A stretch of DNA of 64,000 bases from WFZT01 sp964398355 (GTDB lineage: Bacteria > Hydrothermota > Hydrothermia > B15-G9 > WFZT01): the NCBI GenBank assembly GCA_964398355.1, contig CAYNMM010000030.1:5003-69002 (forward strand), given 5' to 3'. This document shows, piece after piece, positions 53,308-63,040 of this stretch (position 1 is the stretch's first letter; every line of letters starts with the position of its first letter). The notes below the pieces were generated by a model, which saw nothing but the letters and a program-made list of their open reading frames with translations, searched no databases and had not been told where the DNA came from. Both the position numbers and the translations under genes were made by a program.

Positions 53308-54558
53308 TCAAAAATTAAATTTTATTTCAAAGAATGCAAGTTTACCAACGTGTTTACCCATTTCACTGAAGGGTGACGACCCTTTACCTCCGGAAAGAAA
53401 TAAACCTGCAATAATGTTAACAGCATCCGCCGGAGAATACATAAGTTTTGGAATTGTAAAGTAGTCATTATTCGTAAAATCGTATACCAATGTCCCGTCG
53501 ATACTCCAGCTCCCATCTGGAGAATTATATCCCAGTGTTAACGTGCCATAATATGTATTTTCATGATTTTGATAGTTAAATTTCTGGGCAAAACCATAGA
53601 CTACTGATTTTATCAAACTGGGCTCGTAGTAGGTTGAATCCTTGAAATCAAAAATATGTTTGACTCCAACCTGTGATCCAAACTTTACCTTCTCATCGAG
53701 AAATGTTTTGTTCCCTCCCAAAATTGCATAAATGTAAGGGTTTTTAACCGCAGGATCTGTTCCGTCTTCGTCGATAGTCTTGAAGTATGCGCCCTCCCCA
53801 TGGAATTCCCAACCGGAAATGGTCATCGAGAAATCCGCTCCAAACATTTTAACCGGGTTGTAATGTGGAATGAGTACGATCGTTGAGGAATTAGCTGTCC
53901 TGCAAACTCTATAATCGAGATCAAAATCTCTATCGTAAATGGAAAGGTATGTTAAAGAAAAGTCAATGTTGCTCAAATATCCCTGGAATCTCAGACCATA
54001 TTGAGTATATTTGACCTCATAAGATGGTTTGATTGCACTATCAGGGAAAAAACTTACGGAAAGGACGTTGGGAATTATTCCTACTGAGAATGGTACCATT
54101 GGATATTTATTTGGGGTAAATGCAGGGAAAATATATAATGAGGCATAAAAATTCGAAAAACTCAGGTCAAAATTCATTTCTTCAATACCTTTCGTAAATT
54201 CCTCAATATCAGAGTGAAGAGTGGTATAATCTTTGGGGGAAATTACATCCGTTGGATTTAACCAATCGGCAGTTCCGATCCTGATGATTCTTTTCCCAGC
54301 AGTTAATCCGAGAAATCCTCTCTCATAAGAAAAGTACGCCTCTACAGGTTCTATATAAGCACTGTCTGGTATCCTGTCATAAACGAAATTAAATGCGCCG
54401 TAGCCCTCAACATCTCCTCTCTCAAATGAAATCTTTATTTGAATAGAGGAGGCAAGTTTTTTATATTGTTTTAGAGAATCAATTCTTGCATAACTCTCAA
54501 ATCTCAAGTATCCACCAAATGGAATGTTAAAGGCCAGGAGCAGCAACATTAAATTCAT
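53308..54558 (-). CDS. outer-membrane beta-barrel of an RND lipid-export operon
   Basis: A 416-residue protein with a short signal and many alternating strands, ending KLAFFEIKFNF with a C-terminal Phe usual for BAM substrates. The RIGTADWLNPTDVISP segment resembles the DUF1302/alginate-like porins that follow MMPL exporters and LolA-like proteins. It probably provides the outer-membrane step of that system. Confidence 0.7.
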   Translation of the reverse strand: MNLMLLLLAFNIPFGGYLRFESYARIDSLKQYKKLASSIQIKISFERGDVEGYGAFNFVYDRIPDSAYIEPVEAYFSYERGFLGLTAGKRIIRIGTADWLNPTDVISPKDYTTLHSDIEEFTKGIEEMNFDLSFSNFYASLYIFPAFTPNKYPMVPFSVGIIPNVLSVSFFPDSAIKPSYEVKYTQYGLRFQGYLSNIDFSLTYLSIYDRDFDLDYRVCRTANSSTIVLIPHYNPVKMFGADFSMTISGWEFHGEGAYFKTIDEDGTDPAVKNPYIYAILGGNKTFLDEKVKFGSQVGVKHIFDFKDSTYYEPSLIKSVVYGFAQKFNYQNHENTYYGTLTLGYNSPDGSWSIDGTLVYDFTNNDYFTIPKLMYSPADAVNIIAGLFLSGGKGSSPFSEMGKHVGKLAFFEIKFNF

Positions 54559-54569
54559 TTCAAAACCTC

Positions 54570-55364
54570 CTATTCAAGGGCTCTGAGGGAAAACATTCTG
54601 TCAGGTAACCCGATATTCACCTGTATTTTCTCAAATTTCATAATAGATTTACGATTGTTTTCAAGTTTAACAGCTGTCATTTCAGTTTCAAACCATATTC
54701 CGGCAATCTGTTCCATCTTATTGGTCAGTATACGTTTGAATAATTCTCCACTACGATCATAGCAATCTGTTCTAACCACCATATAGTTATCTTTTCTTAC
54801 CCATTTTATCATTTTAGAGTAACCGGATTTTTTCACAACTTTTTTATTTTTTGCTATGGCTTCAATTACCCAGCATGGAGCCCCATCATAATTTTCCTCT
54901 TTGAGAAGTTTATAACTCCAATCTTCATATTCTCCACCACCAATATCGTAGTTGGAGAAGTCGGAGCCCATGAAAGGGCCAGCTTTACCTGATGCGGCAA
55001 TTCTTTTTGCCTTTCTTATTGCCGGAATATAAATCCACATATCGTCATCTCTGTTTTTGTGTTCGTGAAGTAGAAACTTTGTTCCTTTGATGTCAGCTGG
55101 TTCAAGAAAGAGGATAAGCATTTTTGTTTCATCGGTTTTGGGATCAGTTTTTGACCAGCTTTCCATCTTTCTAATTCTTTTATTTCCATTAGGTGAAATT
55201 ATTTCAAGTGTCATGAAGGCGTGCATATCCCTCCATTTTGGTCTGTGATGTACACGCCACATAATTTTTGAGGCGTCCTGTGCATCGAGCAATTGCACGA
55301 TGCACAGGACGCCAACCAATGCACCAACCCCAAATACTTTGCCCCAGAAAATTTTTTTAATCAT
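54570..55364 (-). CDS. outer membrane lipoprotein-sorting (LolA-like) protein
   Basis: A 264-residue periplasmic protein with a signal peptide (KVFGVGALVGVLCIVQLLDA) and the LolA-like family segments EPADIKGTKFLLHEHKNRDDDMWIYIPAIRKAKRIA and GSDFSNYDIGGGEYEDWSY. Such proteins travel with MMPL/RND exporters and may carry a lipid across the periplasm. Its start overlaps the exporter stop by one base. Confidence 0.85.
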   Translation of the reverse strand: MIKKIFWGKVFGVGALVGVLCIVQLLDAQDASKIMWRVHHRPKWRDMHAFMTLEIISPNGNKRIRKMESWSKTDPKTDETKMLILFLEPADIKGTKFLLHEHKNRDDDMWIYIPAIRKAKRIAASGKAGPFMGSDFSNYDIGGGEYEDWSYKLLKEENYDGAPCWVIEAIAKNKKVVKKSGYSKMIKWVRKDNYMVVRTDCYDRSGELFKRILTNKMEQIAGIWFETEMTAVKLENNRKSIMKFEKIQVNIGLPDRMFSLRALE

Positions 55365-57634
55365 TATTCTTCACCTCCAAAATCTGGTTTTATTAAGTTC
55401 ATTACTGATGGCAAAATTACCAGAGCACCAAATGCACTCAGTACCATCGTTATCGCAACCAATAACCCAAGCCTTTTTATCCCTATAAAAACTGAAAGAG
55501 TCAATACCAGAAAACCCAATGTAACTGAAAGAGCATTGTAAATTATCGCCTTCCCCACAGTTGCAGTTGAGGTTACAATGGTTTTTGATGGATCCCTCAA
55601 ATCTTTATTAAGAATCTTGTATCTATTTATGTAGTGCACAGCATAATCTATGCCTATTCCTATGGCTATTGAGGCAACAATGGCCGTCGCATGTGTCAGC
55701 GATATACCTGTAAATCCCATTATTCCAAAGTTCAAAATTACAACCACAAAAAGTGGAATTATGGACAACACCCCAGCTTTAAATGATCTCAAAACCAAGG
55801 ATGTAATTATCAAAACAAGAATGAAAGCAGAGATGACACTTGCTATTTGCCCCTTGACAACAAGCTGATCCATCAAAATAAATAGACGTGATAAACCTGT
55901 AACCGTGGCAGTTATACCTGTTCCCCTGAGCTCCTCCTTCTTGTAGTGATTTATTGCGTTAACGATTTTCTTTAACTCCCCTGTGTTTGCAGTTTTTATA
56001 AAGATTGTCATATTTAATACATCGTAATCAGGATTTACAAGTGCATCAAAATCTGATGGGTCTCCTGACATACTGTATAAAAAGATTTCTTGAGATACGA
56101 GCTTCCTTGAATCCGGGATCCTGTAGTACTCAGGCTTATCAGCAAAAAGTCCCTGATTTAGCCTTTTAACCATGTCTGTGAGAGACATGGCACCCCCCAC
56201 ATAGGGCAATTTCTTTACATAATTTTCAAAATTGTCCACAATTTTTAAATTTTTTGGATCTTTAAACGCCCCCTTCTTTCCGGCTTCAAAAATAATGTTA
56301 AGAGGAGTTGTCCCAACAAATTCACGATTGATCCACTCATCAGCGATTCTTATAGGACTATTTTTTGGAAAATTAGTTATTTCGTTTGACTCGCTTTTAA
56401 TCTCAGGAATACCAATTGCCCCAATTATCATCAGAAGAATGGAGATAATAACTATTAATAAGCTTTTTTTAACAGTGAAAACTCCAAGTTTTCTCAACGT
56501 TTCGCTCTCTGGTGAGGCTGAAGGTTTAACAGCTGGTGTTTTCAAAACAGCGAGAAAGGCGGGCACCATGAATATTGAGATGAAAAGTGTGATAAAAACT
56601 CCGATTCCATTCATCAAACCAAAAGTCTTTATGGTTTTAATTTGTGAAGTTACAAGTGAAATAAATCCTGCTACTGTGGTCAAACCGGCAATTATAACGG
56701 CATTTCCCCTCTTTACATAAACGTTAAAAACTGCCTCTTTTTTTGGAAGACCACTAAGAATTTCTTCATTAAACTGGTGTATTAGATGAATACCATAAGC
56801 AGTGCCTATAGCTACAAGGAGCATTGGTAGGAGGGAAGTTTCAAGACTCAGAGGGATACCAAGTAATCCTTGAAGACCCATTACCCACACAGAGGCGAGA
56901 ATCACGGTTAAAACAGGTAAAAACACTCCTCTTAAAGATCTGAAACTGAAGAATAACACGACCATTGCCACAAGAATTGAAATCGGGAACAACTTTCTAA
57001 TATCCCCGGTAACATGTTCGGCTATCATAGCCTCTACAACCGGCTTGCCGGAAATGTAAAACTTTTCCGGACCAATGTAAGGCTTGACTATTTTTCTCAA
57101 TTCTTTGTATATATTCAGCACTTCATCCTGTGAGATGTTATCTTTCAAAATTACAAGAATCGCTGTAGAATGACCACTTTTGCCAATGAGCATACCTTCG
57201 TACATAGGATCATGGTCAACAAGTTTTCTTACCCTCTCACAATCTTTCTCTGAGGTCGGTCTATCCTCCATCAAAGGGATAACCTCAAAGCCTTCAGTTG
57301 TGCCTTTAATTTTCGAAGCAGTTGCAAAGGACAAAACTTTTTTCACACCTTTAATGGATTCAAGTGTATCAGAAAGGTCCCAGACCTTTTGTAGTGTATT
57401 CAAAGAATAAATATTTTTTGATTCAATACCAATGAAAATGACGTCCCGTGACGGGAAAAGCTCTTTCATTCGATTATAAGCTTTTACTTCAGGGTAGTGA
57501 GCGGGTAAACCGGCCTCCATTCTTGTTTCAACACGGATATTTTTCATAAAATATCCGAGGAAAATAGTGATTCCAAGGATACCAGTAAGGGTAATCCATG
57601 GATATTTTGATACGAAATTGCCAAGTTTTCTCAT
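55364..57634 (-). CDS. MMPL/RND family lipid exporter
   Basis: A 756-residue inner-membrane protein with two sterol-sensing-like halves of six helices each (SLRGVFLPVLTVILASVWVMG, GTAYGIHLIHQFNEE; then SIAIGIGIDYAVHYINRYK) and periplasmic loops. The HpnN/MmpL-like pattern indicates export of a hydrophobic molecule. It sits between a TetR gene (upstream, two bases) and a LolA-like gene. Confidence 0.9.
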   Translation of the reverse strand: MRKLGNFVSKYPWITLTGILGITIFLGYFMKNIRVETRMEAGLPAHYPEVKAYNRMKELFPSRDVIFIGIESKNIYSLNTLQKVWDLSDTLESIKGVKKVLSFATASKIKGTTEGFEVIPLMEDRPTSEKDCERVRKLVDHDPMYEGMLIGKSGHSTAILVILKDNISQDEVLNIYKELRKIVKPYIGPEKFYISGKPVVEAMIAEHVTGDIRKLFPISILVAMVVLFFSFRSLRGVFLPVLTVILASVWVMGLQGLLGIPLSLETSLLPMLLVAIGTAYGIHLIHQFNEEILSGLPKKEAVFNVYVKRGNAVIIAGLTTVAGFISLVTSQIKTIKTFGLMNGIGVFITLFISIFMVPAFLAVLKTPAVKPSASPESETLRKLGVFTVKKSLLIVIISILLMIIGAIGIPEIKSESNEITNFPKNSPIRIADEWINREFVGTTPLNIIFEAGKKGAFKDPKNLKIVDNFENYVKKLPYVGGAMSLTDMVKRLNQGLFADKPEYYRIPDSRKLVSQEIFLYSMSGDPSDFDALVNPDYDVLNMTIFIKTANTGELKKIVNAINHYKKEELRGTGITATVTGLSRLFILMDQLVVKGQIASVISAFILVLIITSLVLRSFKAGVLSIIPLFVVVILNFGIMGFTGISLTHATAIVASIAIGIGIDYAVHYINRYKILNKDLRDPSKTIVTSTATVGKAIIYNALSVTLGFLVLTLSVFIGIKRLGLLVAITMVLSAFGALVILPSVMNLIKPDFGGEE

Positions 57635-57636
57635 AA

Positions 57637-58266
57637 CTATCCTCCCCGTTTAATCCCATAAAGGAAAAGTTCAATTGTAAGATTTTTCATTGCCTCAAGA
57701 TCCTTAGGACCGGGTTTCATAATAAGCAATCCGTGCATCAAACCTGCGAGGGAAAAAATTAGATCATCTGTGTTTATGTTTTTAAAAACCATTGTTTTTT
57801 TGCCCTTATCAAAGATCTCCTGAAGGATCTGCATTTCTTCATAATGCTTGGCGATAAATCTTTCTCTGTTCCTGGGTGAGATTTTCCCAAGCAGATAACC
57901 GCTATAGGTAGAGTTGAGCAGTTTAAGAAACTTAATATTCTGGCTGTAATAGTCGTACTCGGTTTCAATAAATACCATAAGCTGCTTTTCTGGTGGGTCT
58001 TCTGGATTTACATGGTTTCTCAATCTTTCTATGAGCTGATCCATACCATCTATAAGGAGAGAAACAAAAATTTCCTCTTTTGAGTCGAAATAAAAATAGA
58101 GCAATCCCTTTGAAAGCCCTGCGTAATCAGCGATCTCATCAGTAGTTGTGCGTTCGTATCCATTTTCAGAGAAGAGTTCAAGGGCAGATTTCAAAATGGT
58201 TTTAATTCTCTTTTGCCTTTCTTTTTCTCTTCTTTTAATCGACTTTTTAGTCAATTTTCGACTCAT
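57637..58266 (-). CDS. TetR family regulator of the RND operon
   Basis: A 209-residue repressor. The N-terminal helix-turn-helix (ILKSALELFSENGYERTTTDEIADYAGLSKGLLYFYFDSKEE) is typical; the C-terminus would bind a ligand. The promoter (TTGACA, 17 bp, TATAAT) ends 6 bases before the ATG, so the transcript is leaderless and the first gene sets the expression of the whole operon. Confidence 0.92.
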   Translation of the reverse strand: MSRKLTKKSIKRREKERQKRIKTILKSALELFSENGYERTTTDEIADYAGLSKGLLYFYFDSKEEIFVSLLIDGMDQLIERLRNHVNPEDPPEKQLMVFIETEYDYYSQNIKFLKLLNSTYSGYLLGKISPRNRERFIAKHYEEMQILQEIFDKGKKTMVFKNINTDDLIFSLAGLMHGLLIMKPGPKDLEAMKNLTIELFLYGIKRGG

Positions 58267-58272
58267 AAGTCA

Positions 58273-58301
58273 ATTATAAATTCCCCGTAAATTCCTGTCA
58301 A
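58273..58301 (-). promoter_or_regulatory. promoter of the TetR-RND operon (leaderless type)
   Basis: On the minus strand TTGACA (58301-58296), a 17-bp spacer and TATAAT (58278-58273), perfect consensus. The tetR ATG starts at 58266 after TGACTT. Confidence 0.8.
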
Positions 58302-58439
58302 CTCAGATCTCATTGCCGGCATTTTACCTGATAAAAGATTGAAATTATTCTCATTGTGAAATTTTGAATTTTGCAATCTTTATTTTACCAGACCAATGAG
58401 TTATTATTTACAAAGTCATAAAAATAAGGAGAGTGTATC

Positions 58440-59321
58440 ATGAAAGGAATTTATATTGCAATGGTAACACCTTTCAATGAGGATGGTACTGTTGCCTATG
58501 ATGCTCACAAAAGAAATATTGAAAAATGGAATAAAACAGATATACGTGGTTATCTCGTCCTTGGCTCCACTGGCGAGGCTGTTCACCTTTCTTATGAGGA
58601 GAAAATTAAACTCGTTGAAGCCACACTCGAGGCAAAATCATCCGATAAAAAGATTTTTGCTGGTACGGGCCAGTTTTCAACAAACGAGACCATTAAATTT
58701 ACCAATAAAATAGCCGATCTTGGAGTCGACTACGCATTAGTGGTTACCCCCTTTTTTTATAAAGCATTGATGACCCCTGATGCCCTCATAGAGCATTTTT
58801 ATAAGGTTGCAGACTCTGTCAAAATCCCGGTTTTTGCCTATAACGTTCCCCAGTACACAGGTGTCACCCTTCCACTTGATGTCGTGCCCAAGCTTGCTGA
58901 ACATCCGAACATTTTGGGATTAAAAGACTCATCGGGTAATATATATTACGATGCCTCCATTCTCAAAATGGGTCTTTCTAATTTCCAGTTATTTGTAGGA
59001 AATTTCACAGCCCTTTTTCAAAATACTATTCTCGGTGCAAGTGGAGCTCTACTCGGTGTTGCCAATGTGGCACCACAGATTGCCGCAGATATCTATAAAT
59101 TGGGAACAATGGGAGAAGTGGAAAAGGCGAAAGAGCTTTATATGAAAATTCTCAAGGTAAATGCCCTTCTCGTCGCGAAGCTGGGACCTGCTGGTGTAAA
59201 ATACGGAATGGATCTCATTGGTTACGAAGGCCTCTATCCACGGGCTCCACTTCTACCACTAATTAATTCCCAGAAAAAATCTGTAGAAATGGTATTGAAG
59301 GAAGCCGGTCTATATTCCTGA
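58440..59321 (+). CDS. DapA-family aldolase, HOGA-like rather than DHDPS
   Basis: A 293-residue class I aldolase. The Schiff-base lysine lies in LGLKDSSGN and the Tyr in FAYNVPQYTG. Bona fide dihydrodipicolinate synthases have an Arg in the position here occupied by Gln-Tyr (YNVPSRTG), which binds the substrate carboxylate. GSTGEAVHLS and VTPFFYKALMTPDALIEHFYKVAD and GVKYGMDLIGYEGLYPRAPLLPL match 4-hydroxy-2-oxoglutarate aldolase (HOGA)-type members. It could still be a lysine-pathway enzyme. AAGGAGAG provides the ribosome-binding site. Confidence 0.82.
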   Translation: MKGIYIAMVTPFNEDGTVAYDAHKRNIEKWNKTDIRGYLVLGSTGEAVHLSYEEKIKLVEATLEAKSSDKKIFAGTGQFSTNETIKFTNKIADLGVDYALVVTPFFYKALMTPDALIEHFYKVADSVKIPVFAYNVPQYTGVTLPLDVVPKLAEHPNILGLKDSSGNIYYDASILKMGLSNFQLFVGNFTALFQNTILGASGALLGVANVAPQIAADIYKLGTMGEVEKAKELYMKILKVNALLVAKLGPAGVKYGMDLIGYEGLYPRAPLLPLINSQKKSVEMVLKEAGLYS

Positions 59322-59344
59322 ACCTTATATGCTTTAATTCCTAA

Positions 59345-60769
59345 CTAAAATTTCAAATAATAAGGAATAACAATCTTCAGACTGGAGGATAAAAAAGGTG
59401 TAAAGTCATCCTCTGAAATTTTTAATCCAACTTTGGCCGAAAATCTAACGATTTTTGCCTTCTTGATATACATGGCATAAAGGAACCCATTCTTTTTAAT
59501 CGGAGGAATTGGCCAGTTTAAATTTCCAGGCAGATGCGAAAATTCCCAGGGGTAGTTAAGATTTCCCATACCATGTTCGAGATACTCAACGTCAAGACTG
59601 ATGAATGTCTTCGTATTTTTCATGTAACCTACCTCTACAAAAAGGTGTTTAAAATCGTTGCCTGCCCAATTCCCGAGTGGTGTCCCATTTATCGCCCAGG
59701 AGTTGGTTTGAGAAAAGTGTGCATAGGTCCATGGTGAAACTTCTGAATACTCGATTCTAAAATCCAGTCCGTGCACTCCGAATGGATCAACATGAAAAAT
59801 TCCGATTGTATATCCGTAAAGTGATGCCTGGTTATCTCCTGGTGTGATTATCCAATCGTCATCAAAAAAAATGAAATATACCTTGGTTTTCTGGGGCCAG
59901 TAGATAGTGAGGTTGCCCTCGGCCACAAGATTATCTCTGTTATCTTTACTATGTCGTTGAATTAGATAAAAAAAGTCAAACGGGTTTACATATTTGAACA
60001 GATCTTGCCTCGTGTACATCACTCCTTCTGAAAATGCCAATGAGAGCCATCGAAATGGATTAATTTCGAGTCTTTGATATGCAACCCTCTTCCCTTCGAC
60101 TGTATCAGGTACGGATGCATTGAAAACAAGAAAATGCATTATATTTTTGTATTCAGATTCAATATAGTAAAGGAAATTAAGGGGTTGATTTACTCCTGAG
60201 AAAAGGAAATTCGAAGAGTAGCCAGGGCCGATTCTAATGTTAAATCTCCCCATCCTGAAAACTGTATTTCTATAATGAAGTTCTGAATAGGCCTTGATCA
60301 TCCTTAAATCAAAGAAACTTGCCATACTTATAGCTGGTTCTCCCTTGAGGATGTATAACTTTCTTCTGTAATCGTTAAGTGGATCGTAATAAGGGAGTAT
60401 AAAATCTTTTGATTTTTTGCTGAAGAAGACAAATTCATCTTCAATTTGCCAGTGTCGATGGAACATTGATAATTTTCCATCGAATCCCCACTCGAAATAA
60501 TTCAAGTAGTGATTGGAATTTCTGTAAAACTCCCTTGTTGAAAGATTAAAATACGAATTTGCTACAAAGCCGTCCGAAGATGTGTTGTATTGCCTTAAAA
60601 TACGGCGATATTTTTCAACTGTCATCGGTTTAAAATTAATAAACCAATCGTTATTTCCATTGATTGTTTCTATCCTCTCAATCACCCGATATTCCAGAGC
60701 CGGGAATCTCCAATCAACTGAATTGCTAAGAGGAGACAAGATATAGGAAATTAATATTGCGAGAATCAT
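59345..60769 (-). CDS. capsule assembly Wzi-like outer-membrane protein
   Basis: A 474-residue protein with a signal peptide and a strand-rich barrel. RMGRFNIRIGPGYSSNFLFSG, RWLSLAFSEGVMY and NLVAEGNLTIYWPQKTKVYFIFFDDDW resemble the Wzi/PF14052 family, which anchors capsule polysaccharide in the outer membrane. Similarity judged by eye. It overlaps the endonuclease IV-like gene by four bases. Confidence 0.6.
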   Translation of the reverse strand: MILAILISYILSPLSNSVDWRFPALEYRVIERIETINGNNDWFINFKPMTVEKYRRILRQYNTSSDGFVANSYFNLSTREFYRNSNHYLNYFEWGFDGKLSMFHRHWQIEDEFVFFSKKSKDFILPYYDPLNDYRRKLYILKGEPAISMASFFDLRMIKAYSELHYRNTVFRMGRFNIRIGPGYSSNFLFSGVNQPLNFLYYIESEYKNIMHFLVFNASVPDTVEGKRVAYQRLEINPFRWLSLAFSEGVMYTRQDLFKYVNPFDFFYLIQRHSKDNRDNLVAEGNLTIYWPQKTKVYFIFFDDDWIITPGDNQASLYGYTIGIFHVDPFGVHGLDFRIEYSEVSPWTYAHFSQTNSWAINGTPLGNWAGNDFKHLFVEVGYMKNTKTFISLDVEYLEHGMGNLNYPWEFSHLPGNLNWPIPPIKKNGFLYAMYIKKAKIVRFSAKVGLKISEDDFTPFLSSSLKIVIPYYLKF

Positions 60770-61620
60770 TTATTTTTCAGTTTGTAGTACGTTTCCTTCA
60801 AAAGAAGCGCATCCTGTTCGAGATTTGGACTTTCAGAGATTATGCATCCTTCAATATTCTTTTCTAAAAAGGCTCTAATCAACTCCTGATACTTAAAATC
60901 AGATTCCTTCAGATTTAGATGGTGCTTCTCTCCTTTTGTTCCATAAGCGATTCCAGAAACGTGTATATGCATATTTCTGAGTGCCTCTTTCCCGAGAGCT
61001 TTCTCAACTGTCTCGAGCGTCTTTATAAATTCTTCATAAGAATTTTCCAATCCGTTGCTTCTTGCGTGAAGATGAGCAAAATCAATACATGGAAAGACTT
61101 TTCCTGAAAATTCTTCAGATAGCTTCAAAATTTCCTCAATTGTACCAAATTGAGTCGGTTTTCCAGTAGTTTCGGGTCTTATATCGATATTAATACCCTC
61201 ATGATCGAGAGTTTCAAGAATTGATTCAAGGGCAAGTTTCACATTGTTGTAAACTTTTTCCTGTGGCTCACCCTGATAAAAAGCAGCATGAAAAGTGACA
61301 CTTCTGGCACCTGCAAGATATCCGATCCTTGCAGAATCAAGTATGCGCTCGATAGATTTTTTGACCTTCTCAGGATCAGAGGAACTCAGGTTAATGAAAT
61401 AGGGAGCGTGGACTGTAAGCTCGAGATCGAGCTGTTTCCTGACATTGTTAACTTCAACTGCGAGTTCGGGCTTCATCCTCACCCCCTGGACAAACTCGAG
61501 TTCCATACATTCCAGCCCGAGCTTCTTTAAAAACTTTAAGCCTTCAATAGTAGACTTTTTGGGGGATGATCTTGGTACACCTGCCGTCCCAAAAAGTAAT
61601 CCACGCCATTCAGGATTCAT
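60766..61620 (-). CDS. endonuclease IV-like TIM-barrel protein
   Basis: A 284-residue AP endonuclease-fold protein. Metal-site residues are visible as HAPYF, FHAAFY, RPETTGK, DFAHLHA, HIHVSG, KHHLNL and SESP, matching the three-metal endonuclease IV set. Members of this branch repair abasic sites, although some are sugar isomerases. Its start overlaps gatA by 11 bases. Confidence 0.85.
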   Translation of the reverse strand: MNPEWRGLLFGTAGVPRSSPKKSTIEGLKFLKKLGLECMELEFVQGVRMKPELAVEVNNVRKQLDLELTVHAPYFINLSSSDPEKVKKSIERILDSARIGYLAGARSVTFHAAFYQGEPQEKVYNNVKLALESILETLDHEGINIDIRPETTGKPTQFGTIEEILKLSEEFSGKVFPCIDFAHLHARSNGLENSYEEFIKTLETVEKALGKEALRNMHIHVSGIAYGTKGEKHHLNLKESDFKYQELIRAFLEKNIEGCIISESPNLEQDALLLKETYYKLKNK

Positions 61621-63037
61621 CCTTCAAAAACTCCTCAAAGAACCGACCAGCCTGAAAGAGTGTCTTCTCATCAAATGGCTTAGCGATCAGCTGAAATCCT
61701 ATCGGGAGACCTTTAGAGGATTGGCAGCACGGGATGGAGATTGCAGGGAGACCAGCCAGACTCGCAGTAACAGTGAAAATATCTGAGAGATACAGCGAAA
61801 TAGGATCATCGACCTTTTCACCTATTTTAAAGGCAGGAGTGGGAGCAACAGGTGTAAGAATTAAATCTACATCTTTAAAAGCTTCATCGAAGTCGTTTTT
61901 TATTAATCTTCTCGCCCTCTGGGCATTCAGGTAATACGCGTCGTAATAACCAGCTGAGAGAGCAAATGTTCCGAGTAATATCCTCCTTTTGACCTCAGCT
62001 CCAAACCCTTCTGTTCTTGTTTTTTTGTACATTTCCTCAAGAGTTTCATACCCCTTGGCACGGAATCCATACCTCACACCATCATACCTCGCAAGATTCG
62101 AACTTGCTTCTGATGTTGCAATGATATAATACACTGAAATGGCATATTCCGTATGGGGCAAACTGATTCTTTTGAGAGAAAACCCCTGTTTCTCGAACCT
62201 TTTGGCAACGTTCAAAACACCATTTTTGACTTCCTCATCCATTCCTTCAATGAAATATTCGTCTGGAATCCCAATTCTGTACCTATTTTTATCATATCCA
62301 TCGAAAATTTCCTCGACAGAAGGTACAGGTATATCCATTGAAGTCGAATCCATGGGATCAAACCCTGCAATGGCATTGAACAGTATCGCAGAATCATAAA
62401 CTGTTTTGGTAACAGGCCCAATCTGATCAAGGGATGAACCAAAAGCCACAAGCCCGTATCTTGAAACACGTCCGTAAGTTGGCTTTAATCCAACAACACC
62501 ACAGAATGATGCAGGCTGTCTTATGGAACCACCAGTATCCGATCCCAGTGCTGCTATTGTTTCCCCAGCTGCTACGGCCGCTGCCGAACCGCTTGAAGAA
62601 CCGCCAGGGACATATTCTGAGTTATGCGGATTCCTCGTTGGACCAAAATACGAATGCTCACCTGATGACCCCATCGCAAATTCATCCATATTCGTTTTTC
62701 CAATTATTATTGCGCCCTGAGATAGTATCCTTTCTATCACAGTTGCGTTATATGGAGGCTTATAACCCAGTAAGATCCTCGAACCACAGGTTGTATCCAT
62801 ATCTTTTGTAGATATGTTGTCCTTTACAGCAATTGGAATTCCAAAAAGAGGTGGAATATCTTCTCCCATCTTTTTCTCAAGCTCTACAGCTCTCTCCCGG
62901 GCCTCATCTTCGTAAAGGCTTATAAACGCATTTATTTCATTTTCCCTCGCTTTAATTCTCTCAAAAACTCCATCCACGACATCACTTATACTGATCTCCT
63001 TCTTTCGATACTTCTCGTGAATTTCTCTAATATCCAT
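61610..63037 (-). CDS. gatA: Asp-tRNA(Asn)/Glu-tRNA(Gln) amidotransferase subunit A
   Basis: A 475-residue amidase. The Ser-cisSer-Lys triad is visible: AVKDN (Lys), GGSSSGSAAAVAAG (cis-Ser) and GSDTGGSIRQPASFCG (nucleophile Ser). It supplies ammonia for misacylated tRNA correction. gatB and gatC are not adjacent. GGTGGTGAG precedes the ATG. Confidence 0.94.
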   Translation of the reverse strand: MDIREIHEKYRKKEISISDVVDGVFERIKARENEINAFISLYEDEARERAVELEKKMGEDIPPLFGIPIAVKDNISTKDMDTTCGSRILLGYKPPYNATVIERILSQGAIIIGKTNMDEFAMGSSGEHSYFGPTRNPHNSEYVPGGSSSGSAAAVAAGETIAALGSDTGGSIRQPASFCGVVGLKPTYGRVSRYGLVAFGSSLDQIGPVTKTVYDSAILFNAIAGFDPMDSTSMDIPVPSVEEIFDGYDKNRYRIGIPDEYFIEGMDEEVKNGVLNVAKRFEKQGFSLKRISLPHTEYAISVYYIIATSEASSNLARYDGVRYGFRAKGYETLEEMYKKTRTEGFGAEVKRRILLGTFALSAGYYDAYYLNAQRARRLIKNDFDEAFKDVDLILTPVAPTPAFKIGEKVDDPISLYLSDIFTVTASLAGLPAISIPCCQSSKGLPIGFQLIAKPFDEKTLFQAGRFFEEFLKDES

Positions 63038-63040
63038 TTC

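Noticed and set aside
58333..58380. AAAGATTG/CAATCTTT as a TetR operator
   Set aside because: Eight-bp arms with a wide spacer, lying away from the tetR -10 box; AT-rich chance match cannot be excluded.
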